From: Cliona cf. orientalis
Lineage: Eukaryota > Porifera > Demospongiae > Clionaida > Clionaidae
Assembly (NCBI GenBank): GCA_963930775.1
Contig: OZ005689.1
Location: 35,852,694 to 35,916,693 of the forward strand
DNA: 64,000 nt
Direction: 5' to 3'
Shown here piece after piece: positions 21,019 to 31,740 of this stretch; within the stretch, counting starts at the first letter, position 1, and each line of letters starts with the position of its first letter. A program made the translations under genes and the position numbers. A model generated the notes under the pieces. That model searched no databases, was not told the DNA's origin, and saw nothing but the letters and a program-made list of their open reading frames with translations.

Positions 21019-23728
21019 AGACAGACAAGAATGAGAGGAGAGGAGAGGAAGGGAAGGAGAGAGAGAGGAGACAGAAGTAGAAACTGACATACCTGCATAC
21101 TGTCAATAGGACCACCATCATATCAGCTTAAAAAGTTGACAACTGAGCTGCAGAGATAAAGATGGTGATACAAATCAGAGAGAATGAGGCCGGGGGGGGG
21201 GGGGGGGGGGGTGGGGTGGTGGGGGGAGGTGGAGAGACAGACAGAGAGAGAGATGAGATGAAGTAGGAGGAAAAACTGACATACCTACACGTTGTCAACG
21301 GCTTCATCATCATATCAGCTCAAATTTGAAGGCCGAGCTGCAGATATAAGAAAATGGGGAGGCAAATCAAAGGAGAGAGAGAGGAATAGGAAGAGAGATA
21401 TAGGACAAAAGATAAAAAAGAGAGGGGAGCAGGAACAGAGAGATGAGGGAAGAGAGTTAGCAAGACAGACAAGTCTGTACGATATAAGGGGAAGGGAGAG
21501 GGAGAGAGATAAAAGAAATATGAGAGATAGAGAGGAGAGGTAGAAACTGACATACCTGCATGCCATCAACGGGCCCCACCATCGCATCAGCTTACAAATT
21601 TGACAACTGAGCTGCAGAGATAAAATGGGGATACAATCATAGAATCAATTTAAAAGAGAGGGAGGAGGAAGAGACATTAGAGAGAGCTAGAGGAGATGAA
21701 CGAGAGAGACAAGACAAGAGAAAATAAGCAGGAGGTGAAGGGGGCAGAAACAGAAAAAGACGAGAGAGAGAGAGAGAGAGAGAGATGAGATGAGGTAAGA
21801 GGAGAAACTTACATATATACATGCTGTCAACAGTTGTATTATCGTAGCAGTTTAAATTTGAAGGCTGAGCTGCAGAGATAAAGTTTGGGGAAGCAAATCA
21901 AAGGAGAGAGGGAGGAGGAGAAGAGAGAGAGGGAGGGGAGGGAGAGAGAGTGGATAAAGAAAGAGAGGGGGCAGAATCAGGGAGAAAGACAAAAATGAAA
22001 TAAAACATGTAGCAAGGAGAAGATAAGTAGCTAGTATTTATTACTCCCCAAAAGCTTAGCAGAACAGCCTTTAAATCTAAATGTGGTATGGGAGGGGTGT
22101 ACTTCGAACCGTGACCAAGAGTGTCAAACTTATTAGCTATCTGGGACACCAATGGAGTTTGTAACCAGTTTCCCCCACTATCTTAGCAATAAATTGAGTT
22201 ACGTTAAAGCCATGCAGGTATAGAATAGAAGTGGTACTGTGACTGTGACAATATCTTCACCTTGCACTAGTGTAGCACTTCTCTACAGCCATTTGATCTT
22301 CTAGTTGTGTTTTATACCTACAGATATTCCATACAAAACAAAAGAGAGGTAAAAAATATGAACTAGAAGGCTTCACAGGAACCATGTTAGTAAATATATG
22401 CTGGAAATCTTTACAAATAGGTTCAGCTTAGGGTTCATGTATTATCTACACTCTAAAAGATGTTCAAACTAAAGCTACCTAGCTAGCATAGCTACTCAGA
22501 ACAGTCAACACCAAATCTAGCTAACTCAACACTGTAAAAACAGAATGGTGATCGTCACCAAATTAAATGGTGAATATCACTAATTTTTGTTTCACCACCA
22601 AGTGGTGAAGTCAATATGTAGTGAACATCACTACTAATTGAAGCAGTTCACTACTATTATTGGTGGTGACATCCTGTTACTGGTGAACCTCACTACTTTA
22701 ATATCAATGACATCATAATCACGCATGCGTATATTAATTAGTATGTGGCAGCTGCTCTTTAAGTTTGAAAATGGAGAGTTTCTAGCTGTCTTTTACAGTG
22801 GGAAACACGAGACAAAACTTTGAAATCACTAAAATAGGTACAAAGGTAAGTTATTTTTCTTATTTTGGAGGTAAATTAGCTAGAAAATATTGATTTTGGA
22901 AGGCTGTAGATAGCTAGCTAGCTCCTGTACTAACTATCATAATTATGTACTATAAGCCCATTGAGCTATGCATGCTGGCTATTATTTTGTTTGAAAAGAT
23001 TTCTAATTTAAACTAAATCATCCCAAGCATAAAGCTATTTAAAATTTAAAGGCTAGCAAGGTAGTAGCCTATTAGGGGTTCAATTTTAAGGCTTAATTAC
23101 AATGCAGGTGTCAACTGAGATAGCTCCTAAGTTTGCCATTTGGACTGTGACACTTCTTAGGAACTCTATCTGTCAGCTACCTACACCTGTGATATGGCAA
23201 TCACGGTACAAAGTCTCACCAAGGTGAAAATGAAATTTTAATACTTACTGCCAGCATGGAGCATGTCTCTTTTAAATTTGGAGGTTCACACAACTTTATA
23301 TGCAGCTACATCTGAAGTTAGGCTGCCAAATTTCAAGTTGGAATTTCAGCTGACAAGTCTCTCAGGCTTTTTCCCTCCCTCCCCGTCTCTCCCACCCTTT
23401 GTACAATAATATTTATGTTTTTCTTTTTTTTCCTCCACACACAATTAAAATTAATTTTCATGATCTCTGCAGGTCGAAATTAAGTCACCAAGTTTCAAGC
23501 TGGAATGTAGATGGTAAGCTCCCCCCCTCCCTCCCGCTCAGCATGTCTCTCTCCGTCTCTCCCTCTCTTTTATCAGTTCAATTTGTCATCACTCTTTCTA
23601 TGTTTCTCCTAAAGCCCATGATGTTAGCAATAATTTCAGTTCTAAGTGTGCACGTGATATTAAGTGGGATACCCAAACCTAACACTAACACCACTGAAAC
23701 AGTTCGGGGATGCACTAGCTTATTTAAG

Positions 23729-24077
23729 TACCGTATCCGTTCTAATTAAGGCACCTCTCTAATAAACACGCCACCTACGCCGGAATCCTAATTTTCGAGC
23801 TCTAACTATGCGCCATGCGGTCATGCTAATTATTTTTTCCAGGCGTGTTATAATTGGAGCGGTATCGATACTTACGGCTGACAAGCACCTCGATAGTACT
23901 GAGTATCTCGTACGGAGTACTGGAAGCTATGCTCTCCACACTTTCGCTCTAATTACAACGCGCCTCTCTAAAAGATGCGCCACCTGGATCAGAACATTAA
24001 TTTACGGGCTCTAATTGTGCGCCACCCAAGATCGGTAATTATTTTTTAGTGGCGCGTTAATTAGATCGGATACGGTA
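23729..24077. mobile_element. Palindromic element, TACCGTATCCG family
   Basis: TACCGTATCCGTTCTAATTA at the left is matched by the reverse complement of the right end (TTAATTAGATCGGATACGGTA). The inner arms repeat GCGCC..CTC.AA.A and GGGCTCTAATTGTGCGCCA / GAGCTCTAACTATGCGCCA. It is about 350 bp and non-coding, and lies within the inner part of the ACTGTAAAAA element. Confidence 0.6.
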
Positions 24078-25714
24078 ATTCCTTATTTTAATTTTTCATG
24101 TATAGACTGTTGTACACATACGTCATAATAATAGTTTAGATTCTGGTATCTTCTGTGAGAAAAGCTTTACAAATAATTGCCTTTAGGTGTAAAGAGTTCA
24201 TGCACAGGAGACTTAGCATTTTCAGAGCCGAACTCAAGGTGTAATTGAACACTGCCACACACTTCCTTCAATTGTGTTAATGCTAGAGACGATATTTTAT
24301 GTTTTGTAATAGTTGTATACATTATACTGTACGTATGTACTCATATCCAGCAAAATTTGAGGTGATCTTCACTAAAGTAATATGCTGTGTATGTAGCTAG
24401 TAAATGGTGGTGTAATTAGTGATAATCACCAATCGATAATAGTGACCATCACTAATAATGGTAGTGATCATCACTAACAAAAAGTGGTGATCTTAAAAGG
24501 TTGTGACCCTTCACCTCTCAATTTTTGGTGACTATTGTGGCAAGGATTTCACTACCTTTTTTAGGTGACGTTCACCATCTAGTTTTTACAGTGAATTGAT
24601 GGGTTCCACACCATTTACATTTGTTATTTTTAATGACTTTAGAGTTCTCTGCCTTCTTTCACACAGAATAAGCACTCTTCATATCTCCTCCATTTTCAAA
24701 TTTCAGCTGCAGCTGCCACTCGCTCATTAATATGCGCATGCGTGGTTATGATGTCATTACAGTATGTAGTGAACACTAGTGACCTATTTGTAGTGAAGCT
24801 CACTACCCATACATTTCACTAAGAATAATTGTAGTGAACCACCTCTATTAGTAGTGACTGTCACTACCAATATATTTCACTACATGGTAGTGAAGGGCAA
24901 AATAGTGACGGTCACTACCTGACCGTCACTAGTCATTTTTTACAGTGTGCTATACAAAGGTGAAATAAGCCTTCATTTTGACCCACCTAGTCGGCACAGC
25001 CGCCGTACACGGAGCCCGTTGCTATGGGCGATAATTAGAATTCTCTACCTAGATACAGCTAGATTCATCGATCTACTGTACGTTCGCTCACCTTTTTAGC
25101 TTCTTGGGCATCTAAGAACAATCGGCTGTCGTTGTCAACAACGAAATTCAACTCTTGCTCAATCTTTACGTTCATTTCGAACGGCTCCGCCCAGGTCCAT
25201 TTAATTGATTTCCGGGTCACGCGTAGTATGCGGAAACGCCATACGCGTGCATAGCAACGCCTTTAGACCGTAATTTCTCGATTATTGGGGGTGGGGCGCG
25301 ATCGCAAACAAAGCGCTGTATCTCCACAACCAAGCAAACGATCGGCCTAAGACTTGAACGCGGGTTAGCTCTATGGTAGAGCTTATCAACCATGCATCAA
25401 ACTCAATTTTCTGAAAAAATCCCATACGGAGGGTTTTCCCAAATCCGGTCACATATAGTCTCTAATTTTTCGGTAAAGGTCGTCATGCGTATATGCTATA
25501 AACGGGAATGGAATGCGCACGCAGATAGAATGTTGAAAATATTATTAACCTCTAAAAATTCGGCGAAGCTAAAGCAATGTTATTATTTTCATGCCAAATT
25601 TTTAGAAGAAATACGGTACCACGTGTAATTATACAGCAAAAAGCAGGATCAGAATTTTCTGACCTCTATCTGACACTCAGACTGTGTGTACAAATTTTCG
25701 ACTGCGGGTGCAAT

Positions 25715-25990
25715 CTATGGGGCTTGTCCCCTGAAATAAACTGCATGTTCTAGCCACCCTATAGTACCTGTTGAAAGTTGCACATTGATGATCCAGTCAG
25801 CTGGACTTGTGTATAATTCAATAAGCTCCCCATACACTTCCTTGTCAAAGTCTTCACCTACACCCAAACGGTCACCAGCGTCGTCTTGCAATATTGCTGT
25901 GGTAGAGGAAAACATGTTGGTCCTCCTTGGTAGACGAGAGAGGGCTTGGCCACACTGTGCTATCACTATCGCCTTAGTAGCATCCAACAA
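25715..25990 (-). CDS. Short unrecognised ORF, possible exon
   Basis: A 91-codon minus-strand ORF begins MLDATKAIVIAQCGQAL and contains AILQDDAGDRLGVGEDF and YGELIELYTSPADWI. The composition is protein-like and the codons are not repeat-derived, in contrast to neighbouring ORFs. It lies just outside the hairpin element at 19260-25618. I recognise no family. It could be a single surviving exon. Confidence 0.3.
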   Translation of the reverse strand: MLDATKAIVIAQCGQALSRLPRRTNMFSSTTAILQDDAGDRLGVGEDFDKEVYGELIELYTSPADWIINVQLSTGTIGWLEHAVYFRGQAP

Positions 25991-26068
25991 CAGATAAAAC
26001 AGTTGTTATTTTGACAAAAAAAAATTGTCATAGTGATGCATTTTGTATGACATATACTATTATGTTAA

Positions 26069-27438
26069 GGTACCATTAAATTGCGTGGGCATGAGCGTGA
26101 GGATTGGCTAATTCAATTAGCGAATCGTGAAGGGGCGTGGCCGAAGAGGCCATACGAGTGCTTTTGGTCGAAGGTGGGCGTGTCCAGAGTCGGCCAGGGA
26201 TGATTATGCGCGTGTAATTAGCAACCGGAAGTGGCCCCTGAAGAAAAGACCGGTAATTGCCCACATCAAAGCAAGATCAAAGCATTCTTTCTTAACTATT
26301 AACCGCAACGACTTATTACACACTAAGTAGAAAAAAAAAAAGAAATTAAATAATGTAATTCACCGGGGAGATTGGGAGCACTTGGGGAGATAATTTTTGC
26401 ATGGGCATGCAGAATGGGTCGAAACCAAAAAATTGATGGCGGGAAATTTTGATTCACACCTTAGAATTAGAGATATGGCACTTTAAAGTTCCCATATGTT
26501 TGTATAGGAAGCCATGTTTGCCCATAAAAAAAATTACGGGTGCGCGGGGTACGTTGACGACCCTTTACCAAACATTGTGTATATGGCTATTTGGATGCCT
26601 GCTTGCATTGTATGGCTCTACTATGCATCCAGCTCGACTGTGTGGTGATTTTCGGACCATTTTTTTTTGCTTAGTGTGTGGTCCCCTTGAAAAAAAAAAA
26701 AAAAAAAGCTAATTAGGCCTAATTAAGCATGTGGGCGTGTTCCTGGCACTGTGTGGAGTGTGTGCGTATGCGTTAATGCAGGTTTTATTGCTTCCGATTG
26801 GGCGTGGCTTCACGGGCCAGTGCTTGGATATCGGCGCCTGGGACTTGGCCGTGGCGATAGGTGGGCGTGTTCCGGAAGCGGTGGTGACCTTTGAACCCCG
26901 CGAGGAGGCTTTGGGGGCGTGGCAGGAGGTCAAAGGTGAGGCCATGTCAGTTAATGAGGCAATGTACTCCGGTGCGATCGAGGGGACCGTACGGCTGGAC
27001 GGAAGCTGACGATGGTTTGAAGCGGATGTGGTTGCGATGACGTGATGTTACCCCGCCCACACAGGAAATGAGGTGAGCTCTTCCATGGGCGGTGTGGCAG
27101 AACGGCCTTGAAGTGTTTGTGTGTGTTTTGGCCTTGAGGAAGCAGTGTGTTTTAATTGGGATTGATTGCGGGCTTCCGGTGGACATCCGGTGGCAAGTCG
27201 GCACTTGATTAAGAATGGTGGCCCTTGAGGCACAGGGTGGTGCTGTTTAGGGCGTGGCCTGGCCCCTCCCTTCCGGTCCATTGAGGATATTAAATGAACA
27301 CTTCCGGCTCTAGCAGCCACACCCCTGAGACCTGGGCAATTAAAAGGGCGTGGTTACACAGCATGCACCTCACTTATGACTTTGATGTGGTTTAGGTGTC
27401 ATATTGCCCACCTCACGCCCACGCAATTTAATGGTACC
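26069..27438. mobile_element. TTAA-flanked non-autonomous element (GGTACCATTAAATTGC ends)
   Basis: The left end GGTACCATTAAATTGCGTGG is the reverse complement of the right end (CCACGCAATTTAATGGTACC). Both are flanked by TTAA (26065-26068, 27439-27442), the target of piggyBac and Kolobok elements. The interior is GC-rich and enriched in GGGCGTGG-type words, with no transposase. A smaller ACACTAAG element (26320-26677) is nested inside. The ORF at 26731-27009 shows no recognisable domain. Confidence 0.7.
26320..26677. mobile_element. ACACTAAG-ended element, copy 1
   Basis: The ends are ACACTAAGTAGAAAAAAA and TTTTTTTGCTTAGTGT. The interior contains AGGAAGCCATG, TATGGCTCTACTATGCATCC and a GGGAGCACTTGGGGA.ATAATTTTTGCATGGGCATGCAGAATGG block. 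This block recurs in reverse complement in copies 2 and 3 (30765-31113, 31129-31531). Confidence 0.65.
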
Positions 27439-27869
27439 TTAATTTGACATCCATAGATTAATGTCAGTATGATAGCAATAGTGTAAAGATACATGGAATT
27501 TATGTTAATATTACATCAGCAAATATAGTCATTATTACAAATCTTATGTCATTATCTCATCATGTTTGTAATTACAGCAAAAAACTATGTCCTTTTTACA
27601 AATTTCAGGCTATGTCAGAAAGAAGAGTAATTACTGTCATTACAAATCATACATGCAGTAATAACAAAGTAAATATTATTATAAAAAATTATGATTATAG
27701 ATACACATACTCGTGAATGCAGTAATAGCAGTGAATATGTGTCAAACTGTATATCGGCATGTTATAGTACAGTGATTTGTGTAATTTTGACCAAATTATA
27801 ATGTGTAACATTAAATTTAATATAGGTTGTTACAATACATACTTATGATGTTAAAATAACAATAGTCTA

Positions 27870-28145
27870 TCTGTCAGGATGAGTATGTTTTGATGTCAGA
27901 AGAACAACTACAATAGCAGATAAAAGTGTCCATGTGACACAGTCGGTCCGTCAGGGTGAGCATGTTTTGATGTCAAAAGTACAACTATAAAATGTTACAG
28001 TAGCAGCTAAAAGTGTCCATGTGACACAGTCGGTCCGTCAGGGTGAGCATGTTTTGATGTCAAAAGTACAACTATAAAATGTTACAGTAGCAGGTAAGTA
28101 TCCATGTAACACGGTCAGTCTATCAGGATGAGCATGTTTTGATGC
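27870..28145. repeat. Tandem repeat, about 97-bp unit
   Basis: About three copies of a unit contain TCAGG.TGAGCATGTTTTGATG, AAGTACAACTATAAAATG, TTACAGTAGCAG.TAAAAG and GTCCATGTGACACAGTCGG. Two central units are nearly identical and the outer ones diverged. No coding potential is evident. Confidence 0.7.
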
Positions 28146-28446
28146 AGAGTACTTGTATTAAAAAAATAATAGTGTAGTTACTAGTGTACTATAGCACATA
28201 CTTACAATAAAATTAATGTTACCGTGCATGTGTATGTAATAGAAAATTTCATAAACCTCACACAAAATGTGCGACAATCATTGGGTACAACTCTCATGAT
28301 ATAATATAGTCACATACTTTATATGAGGTTCACGACATGTTTACAGTCTTTTAAGCAGGGTACTATCAACATGAAGACAATAAAGTATGCTACATACATG
28401 TACATATTGTATGAGGATTGTACGTACTTTAGTCAGTGCAAGCTAT

Positions 28447-28543
28447 GCAGCTTCTTTGAGGTAGCACTCAATAGCTGTTGTTGCTGAGAGGTAGCTCGCA
28501 CTCTTCTTTTTACGCTGATTGCCAGCTTCTTGAATATCCAAAA
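28447..28543 (-). CDS. Possible terminal exon (unrecognised)
   Basis: After a CTACAG acceptor the minus strand reads VLDIQEAGNQRKKKSASYL, then SATTAIECYLKEAA and a stop. It is short but protein-like, with a good splice acceptor. The rest of the gene would have to lie to the right, where the plus strand carries other exons, so it may be an orphan exon. Confidence 0.3.
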
Positions 28544-28667
28544 CCTGTAGACCATGCTGTATTATAATAACATCACTACACTATAGACCATGCTGTATTA
28601 TAATAACCACAAAGTATACCTAATCAAAGATTAGATGTTATTGATCACTTGTTACACTGTAGGTAAA

Positions 28668-29098
28668 GCTTCTCAGATATCGTGTCTATTGGGAGATACA
28701 TATCAGGAAGAAGTTTGCCATTTGATTCCTTATATCGATTTATCATCAATGGTATCAAGGTATGCAATTACAGTGTACTTCAGAATAATTATCATGCACA
28801 TTATTAATGATAATGTACATATTCATTTAGGCCAAATTGGATTAAAATTTATGGAGAAGAATTTCACCCTTCATGCTTTATTCATTACGATTGGGATGAC
28901 AGTCTTCCTTTATTTGGAAGGGTTATAGAGATCTTGATTGTTGCTGATTTGCCCATGCTTGCTGTGGAAAACTACCGCACAGAAAGAAAAGATTCTCACC
29001 TTTGTAGTTACTTAGTATCCCGAACTTTTAAACAGTGTGGTATACTTACCAACGCTTCAAAGTCGTTATCCAGTTTACGCTCACATGTATCTTGGTGA
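28668..29098 (+). CDS. Unrecognised two-exon fragment
   Basis: Exon 1 (about 28668-28760) reads GKASQISCLLGDTYQEEV and ends at AAG|GTATGC. Exon 2 (about 28832-29098) reads PNWIKIYGEEFHPSCF, DDSLPLFGRVIEILIVADLP and MLAVENYRTER. It continues through FKQCGILTNASKSLSSL to a stop. Exon 2 resembles a domain I have seen in uncharacterised, highly multiplied proteins of sponges and cnidarians, but I cannot name it. The gene start is not visible. It lies 5' of, and on the same strand as, the PARP-like pseudogene and could belong to the same locus. Confidence 0.45.
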
Positions 29099-29370
29099 CA
29101 GAAAGTTATATATTACCTTAAAGTCACACATTGAGAAGTGCAACTAGTTTTTGTACATGCATTAATTAAGTCTAGTCATAATTTGTACATTTTTATGCCA
29201 ATATTACCATGCACGTTCAGCATTCATTGTACATGTAACAGATTCTTGTCACTTTTACAAAGGTATAATTATTATAGTATGCATGTGATAGTCACATGAT
29301 ATGACTATAATTTAGCAATGTACTGTAGTACGTATGGAGTTGTTTATGAAAATGGCTTATTTCCTACAAG

Positions 29371-30214
29371 ACCAAGCTGTGCCACAGGGAAGTCAAACTG
29401 AGTGTCAATATTCCATCAAATTGGGAAAGTCAGTCTGCATGTGTTGAAGTGTTTCAAATAAAACCGGAATCTCAAGAGTGGACACTCGTCACAGAAAAAT
29501 TTACATCAGGGATACCAGTTGTCATTAAGCAGGTCACAAGAATTCAAAATTTATGGCTGTGGGAAGCTTACTGCTTTAATAAGTACAGGATGGTTAAAAA
29601 AATAGCAGTGTTCACAATGAACTGATACTCCATCATGGAACAAAGGAGAACGATCCCATGGCCATCTGCAAAGGGGAAGATGGGTTTGATTTGCGTCTTG
29701 GTAACAAAGGGAGCTGGGGAATAGCACTTTACTTCTCTGAGAGTGTGAGCTATGCAGATAGGTTTGCACACATAACATCTGAAGGAGATAGAGAGATACT
29801 GGTTGCATCTGTTCTCGTAGGAGAGGCTTATGATTTTGGCACTGTGCACAGCAAAGACCTCAGAATGCCACCCGTCAGAGAAACATCAAAAGAAAATCTT
29901 AATCACACCTTTGCTGCATTGAAAGCAGAGGAAAATTATGCCAACATAAAATCTGGTATGAGTGAAGTAATTGACACCATCAGAGTTAATTACTGATTCC
30001 AAAGTGATAATCAATGGTATACCATATAAACTGAATATCCTGTTGGGTGGTGACTACAAGGTCAGTATTGCTAAACTATGACTAATGTCCGATCCCCAAT
30101 TATAACATTAAATTTCTTAACACATTAATTACAGTTCCTACTGCTATTGTTAGGAATCAACCAAGCACACTCAACCTATGCCTGCGTATGGTGCCATGTA
30201 CACAAAGATAAAAG
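29371..30214 (+). pseudogene. PARP-like catalytic domain fused to a transposase-like fragment
   Basis: From an acceptor at 29370: LCHREVKLSVNIPSNWE, VVIKQVTRIQNLWLWEAY; a one-base loss in an A-run near 29598 shifts frame; then VHNELILHHGTKENDPMAIC, GFDLRLGNKGSWGIALYFSE and SVSYADRFAH, REILVASVLVGEAYDFG. This matches a PARP catalytic domain (His in HHGT, glycine-rich turn and Tyr in SYA). Without a break, the frame continues ENLNHTFAALKAEENYANI, which aligns with the transposase-like family at 56177-57310 (GNHCIAIFKESESYDSL). After another frameshift near 29982 come NILLGGDYK|FLLLLLGINQ and YACVWCHVHKDK (exon 30135-30214), equivalent to FLGGDWKFLAMITGI and ACIWCKC there. So it is a chimera of two unrelated modules. 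PARPs transfer ADP-ribose from NAD; this copy is broken. Confidence 0.65.
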
Positions 30215-30764
30215 GTATAATATTATTAGTTCATATTATTATGTAGTTACTCTAATTCTTAAGGCCTGCATGGCTAGCTCCTATATGCACCTAAGCGGCA
30301 CATTATAGAAGCCTATACATGTACACAACTGTTACTTTCATGTGCATAATCATTTTTTAATCAGCAAGACTTAGTACACATGTGAAAGGGCAATAAAAAT
30401 TTAATAATTAAAAATAATCAGATGTTAGCGGGTGAGGTCAGTCAGTATGTGGCGGTGGGAAAATTTTCCTTTGGACAGAATGTAGTAACCACTCTTGTAT
30501 GAATATCAGGCCATTCAAGGCTTAAAGGTCTACATGTGGACCAGAGGGAGGCAATCAAATCCCAGCATCACTAACCTCATTACCAAACATGGTTTATTTG
30601 TGGGTAGCATGCATGCATGAGTGCATCGGTAAACCCTCAGTGTTGATACCTCTGCCAGACTCTATGGCACAATTGAGGCATTGGTGCATGCATACTGTGG
30701 CTAACAATTAAAAAATGTATTTTTTTCTAGGGTGACATGAGTTTGTTTTTTTTTTAAGACCACA

Positions 30765-31113
30765 ACACTAAGCAGAAAAAAAAACTTGTTTGAAAACTGC
30801 CACATAGTTGAGCTGGATGCATAGTAGAGCCATACAATGCAAGCAGGCAGCCTATACATCAATTTTGATCGAAGTGGGTAATGGTCGTCACGTTGATGTG
30901 CGCGTGTGGGCGGAAAACATTGCAAATGCATGGCTTCCTATACAAACATATGGGAGAACTTCAAAGGGCCGTAACTTTAATTCTAAGGCGTGAATCAAAA
31001 TTCCTAAAGGTCAAATCTCTAGATTTAATCCATTCTGCGTGCCCATGCAAAAATTATGTCCCCAAGTGCTCCCAATTCCCCCCTGAATTATTTAAAATAT
31101 CTACTTAGAGTGT
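30765..31113. mobile_element. ACACTAAG-ended element, copy 2
   Basis: Bounded by ACACTAAGCAGAAAAAAA and CTACTTAGAGTGT. The interior has GGATGCATAGTAGAGCCATA, GGCTTCCTATACAAACATAT, GGGCCGTAACTTTAATTCTA and CCATTCTGCGTGCCCATGCA. All are shared with copy 3, which follows within 16 bp in the same orientation, and with copy 1 in inverse orientation. Confidence 0.65.
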
Positions 31114-31128
31114 AACAAGCTAGCGTGC

Positions 31129-31531
31129 ACACTAAGCAGAAAAAAATTGTCCAGAAAACCACATAATACACCTAGGATGCATAGTAGAGCCATACAAAGC
31201 AAGTAAACAACCTAGGATGCACAATAGAGCCATACAAAGCTAGCAAACAACCTATACTCCAATTTTGAGAATTTGTCTAAGTAACGCACACCACGGGTAT
31301 TCCCCGTTTTTCACATAGCACGTGGGTAGAAAACATTGCAAATACATGGCTTCCCTATACAAACATATGGGAAAACTTTAAAGGGCCGTAACTTTAATTC
31401 TAAGGCGTGAATTCTATGCCATGAAATTTCGTGTTTTGACCCATTCTGCGTGCCCATGTAAAAATTGCGTCCCCAACTACACGCAGTTCCCCCATGAATT
31501 ATTTTATTATTTTTTTTTCTACTTAGTGTGT
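31129..31531. mobile_element. ACACTAAG-ended element, copy 3
   Basis: Bounded by ACACTAAGCAGAAAAAAA and TTTTTTCTACTTAGTGTGT. It contains a local duplication of GGATGCA.AGTAGAGCCATACAA and the same conserved interior words as copy 2. The pair sits head-to-tail with copy 2. Confidence 0.65.
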
Positions 31532-31740
31532 AATTTGTCTATAATACTTTATGCAGCAGATATGCAATGGATACATAATAGTATAAAACTAATCTAGTAT
31601 GCACCCAGTTAATTAATGTACCTAACTAATGACAAAAATTAAACAGACACAATGGGCATTACACAATACTTTTCTTGAAGGACTGGAGACTATCAGCTGC
31701 AACCTGGACTTCGTCAAGGGAGTTTCATGCTCTGATAGCA

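Larger units (their letters stand above)
19860..21960. repeat. GA-rich diverged tandem units inside the ACTGTAAAAA element
   Basis: At least four to five diverged units share CATACCTGCAT..TGTCAA, then CATC..ATCAGCTTA.A, then TTGA..GC..GAGCTGCAGAGATAAA, followed by 100-200 bp of almost pure purine (GAGAGAGG). Units begin near 21090, 21278, 21550 and 21812; an earlier, weaker one is near 19810. Strong purine bias on the plus strand produces the many S/L/F-rich minus-strand ORFs here, which I regard as artefacts. A poly-G run lies at 21193-21211. Confidence 0.65.
19481..24946. mobile_element. ACTGTAAAAA-ended DNA element with subterminal repeats
   Basis: The left end ACTGTAAAAAATAACTAGTG and the right end CACTAGTCATTTTTTACAGT are inverted repeats and are flanked by identical GTGC (19477-19480 and 24947-24950), a possible 4-bp duplication. 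Both ends carry about 200 bp of subterminal repeats built from TAGTGA.CGTCACTA and GTAGTGAAAT. A second pair of similar ends lies inside (22531 and 24592). The segment 22685-22780 is also inverted relative to 24690-24765 (TGACATCATAA.CACGCATGCG), so it is nested or rearranged. Ends and subterminal structure recall CACTA/Chapaev-type (CMC) elements. I found no transposase, so it is non-autonomous. Confidence 0.6.
19260..25618. mobile_element. TACCGTATTTCTTCT hairpin element split by a larger insertion
   Basis: TACCGTATTTCTTCTAAAAA at 19260 is the reverse complement of the sequence ending at 25618 (TTTTTAGAAGAAATACGGTA). Further in, CTTTACCGAATATGTGACTG and GGATTTGGGAAAACCCTCCG (19310-19352) are matched in inverted order at 25423-25480. 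The arms are about 200 bp (left) and up to 650 bp (right). The 5.5-kb element at 19481-24946 fills the loop, so the original hairpin element was roughly 0.9 kb. Confidence 0.65.

Noticed and set aside
19878-22152. Numerous minus-strand S/L/F/P-rich ORFs
   Set aside because: They follow from the purine-rich plus strand. No domains, no conserved starts, and several frames are open at once.
25343-25410. tRNA gene (TTAGCTCTATGGTAGAGC resembles a D-arm/A box)
   Set aside because: No B box or acceptor stem follows at the required distance, and the sequence lies in the arm of a hairpin element.
26731-27009. 92-codon ORF MGVFLALCGVCAYALM
   Set aside because: It lies in the GC-rich interior of a TTAA-flanked non-autonomous element. 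The composition explains the open frame and no family is recognisable.
27870-28145. CRISPR-like array (repeats of similar spacing)
   Set aside because: Units are contiguous tandem repeats of about 97 bp without unique spacers, and the genome is eukaryotic.
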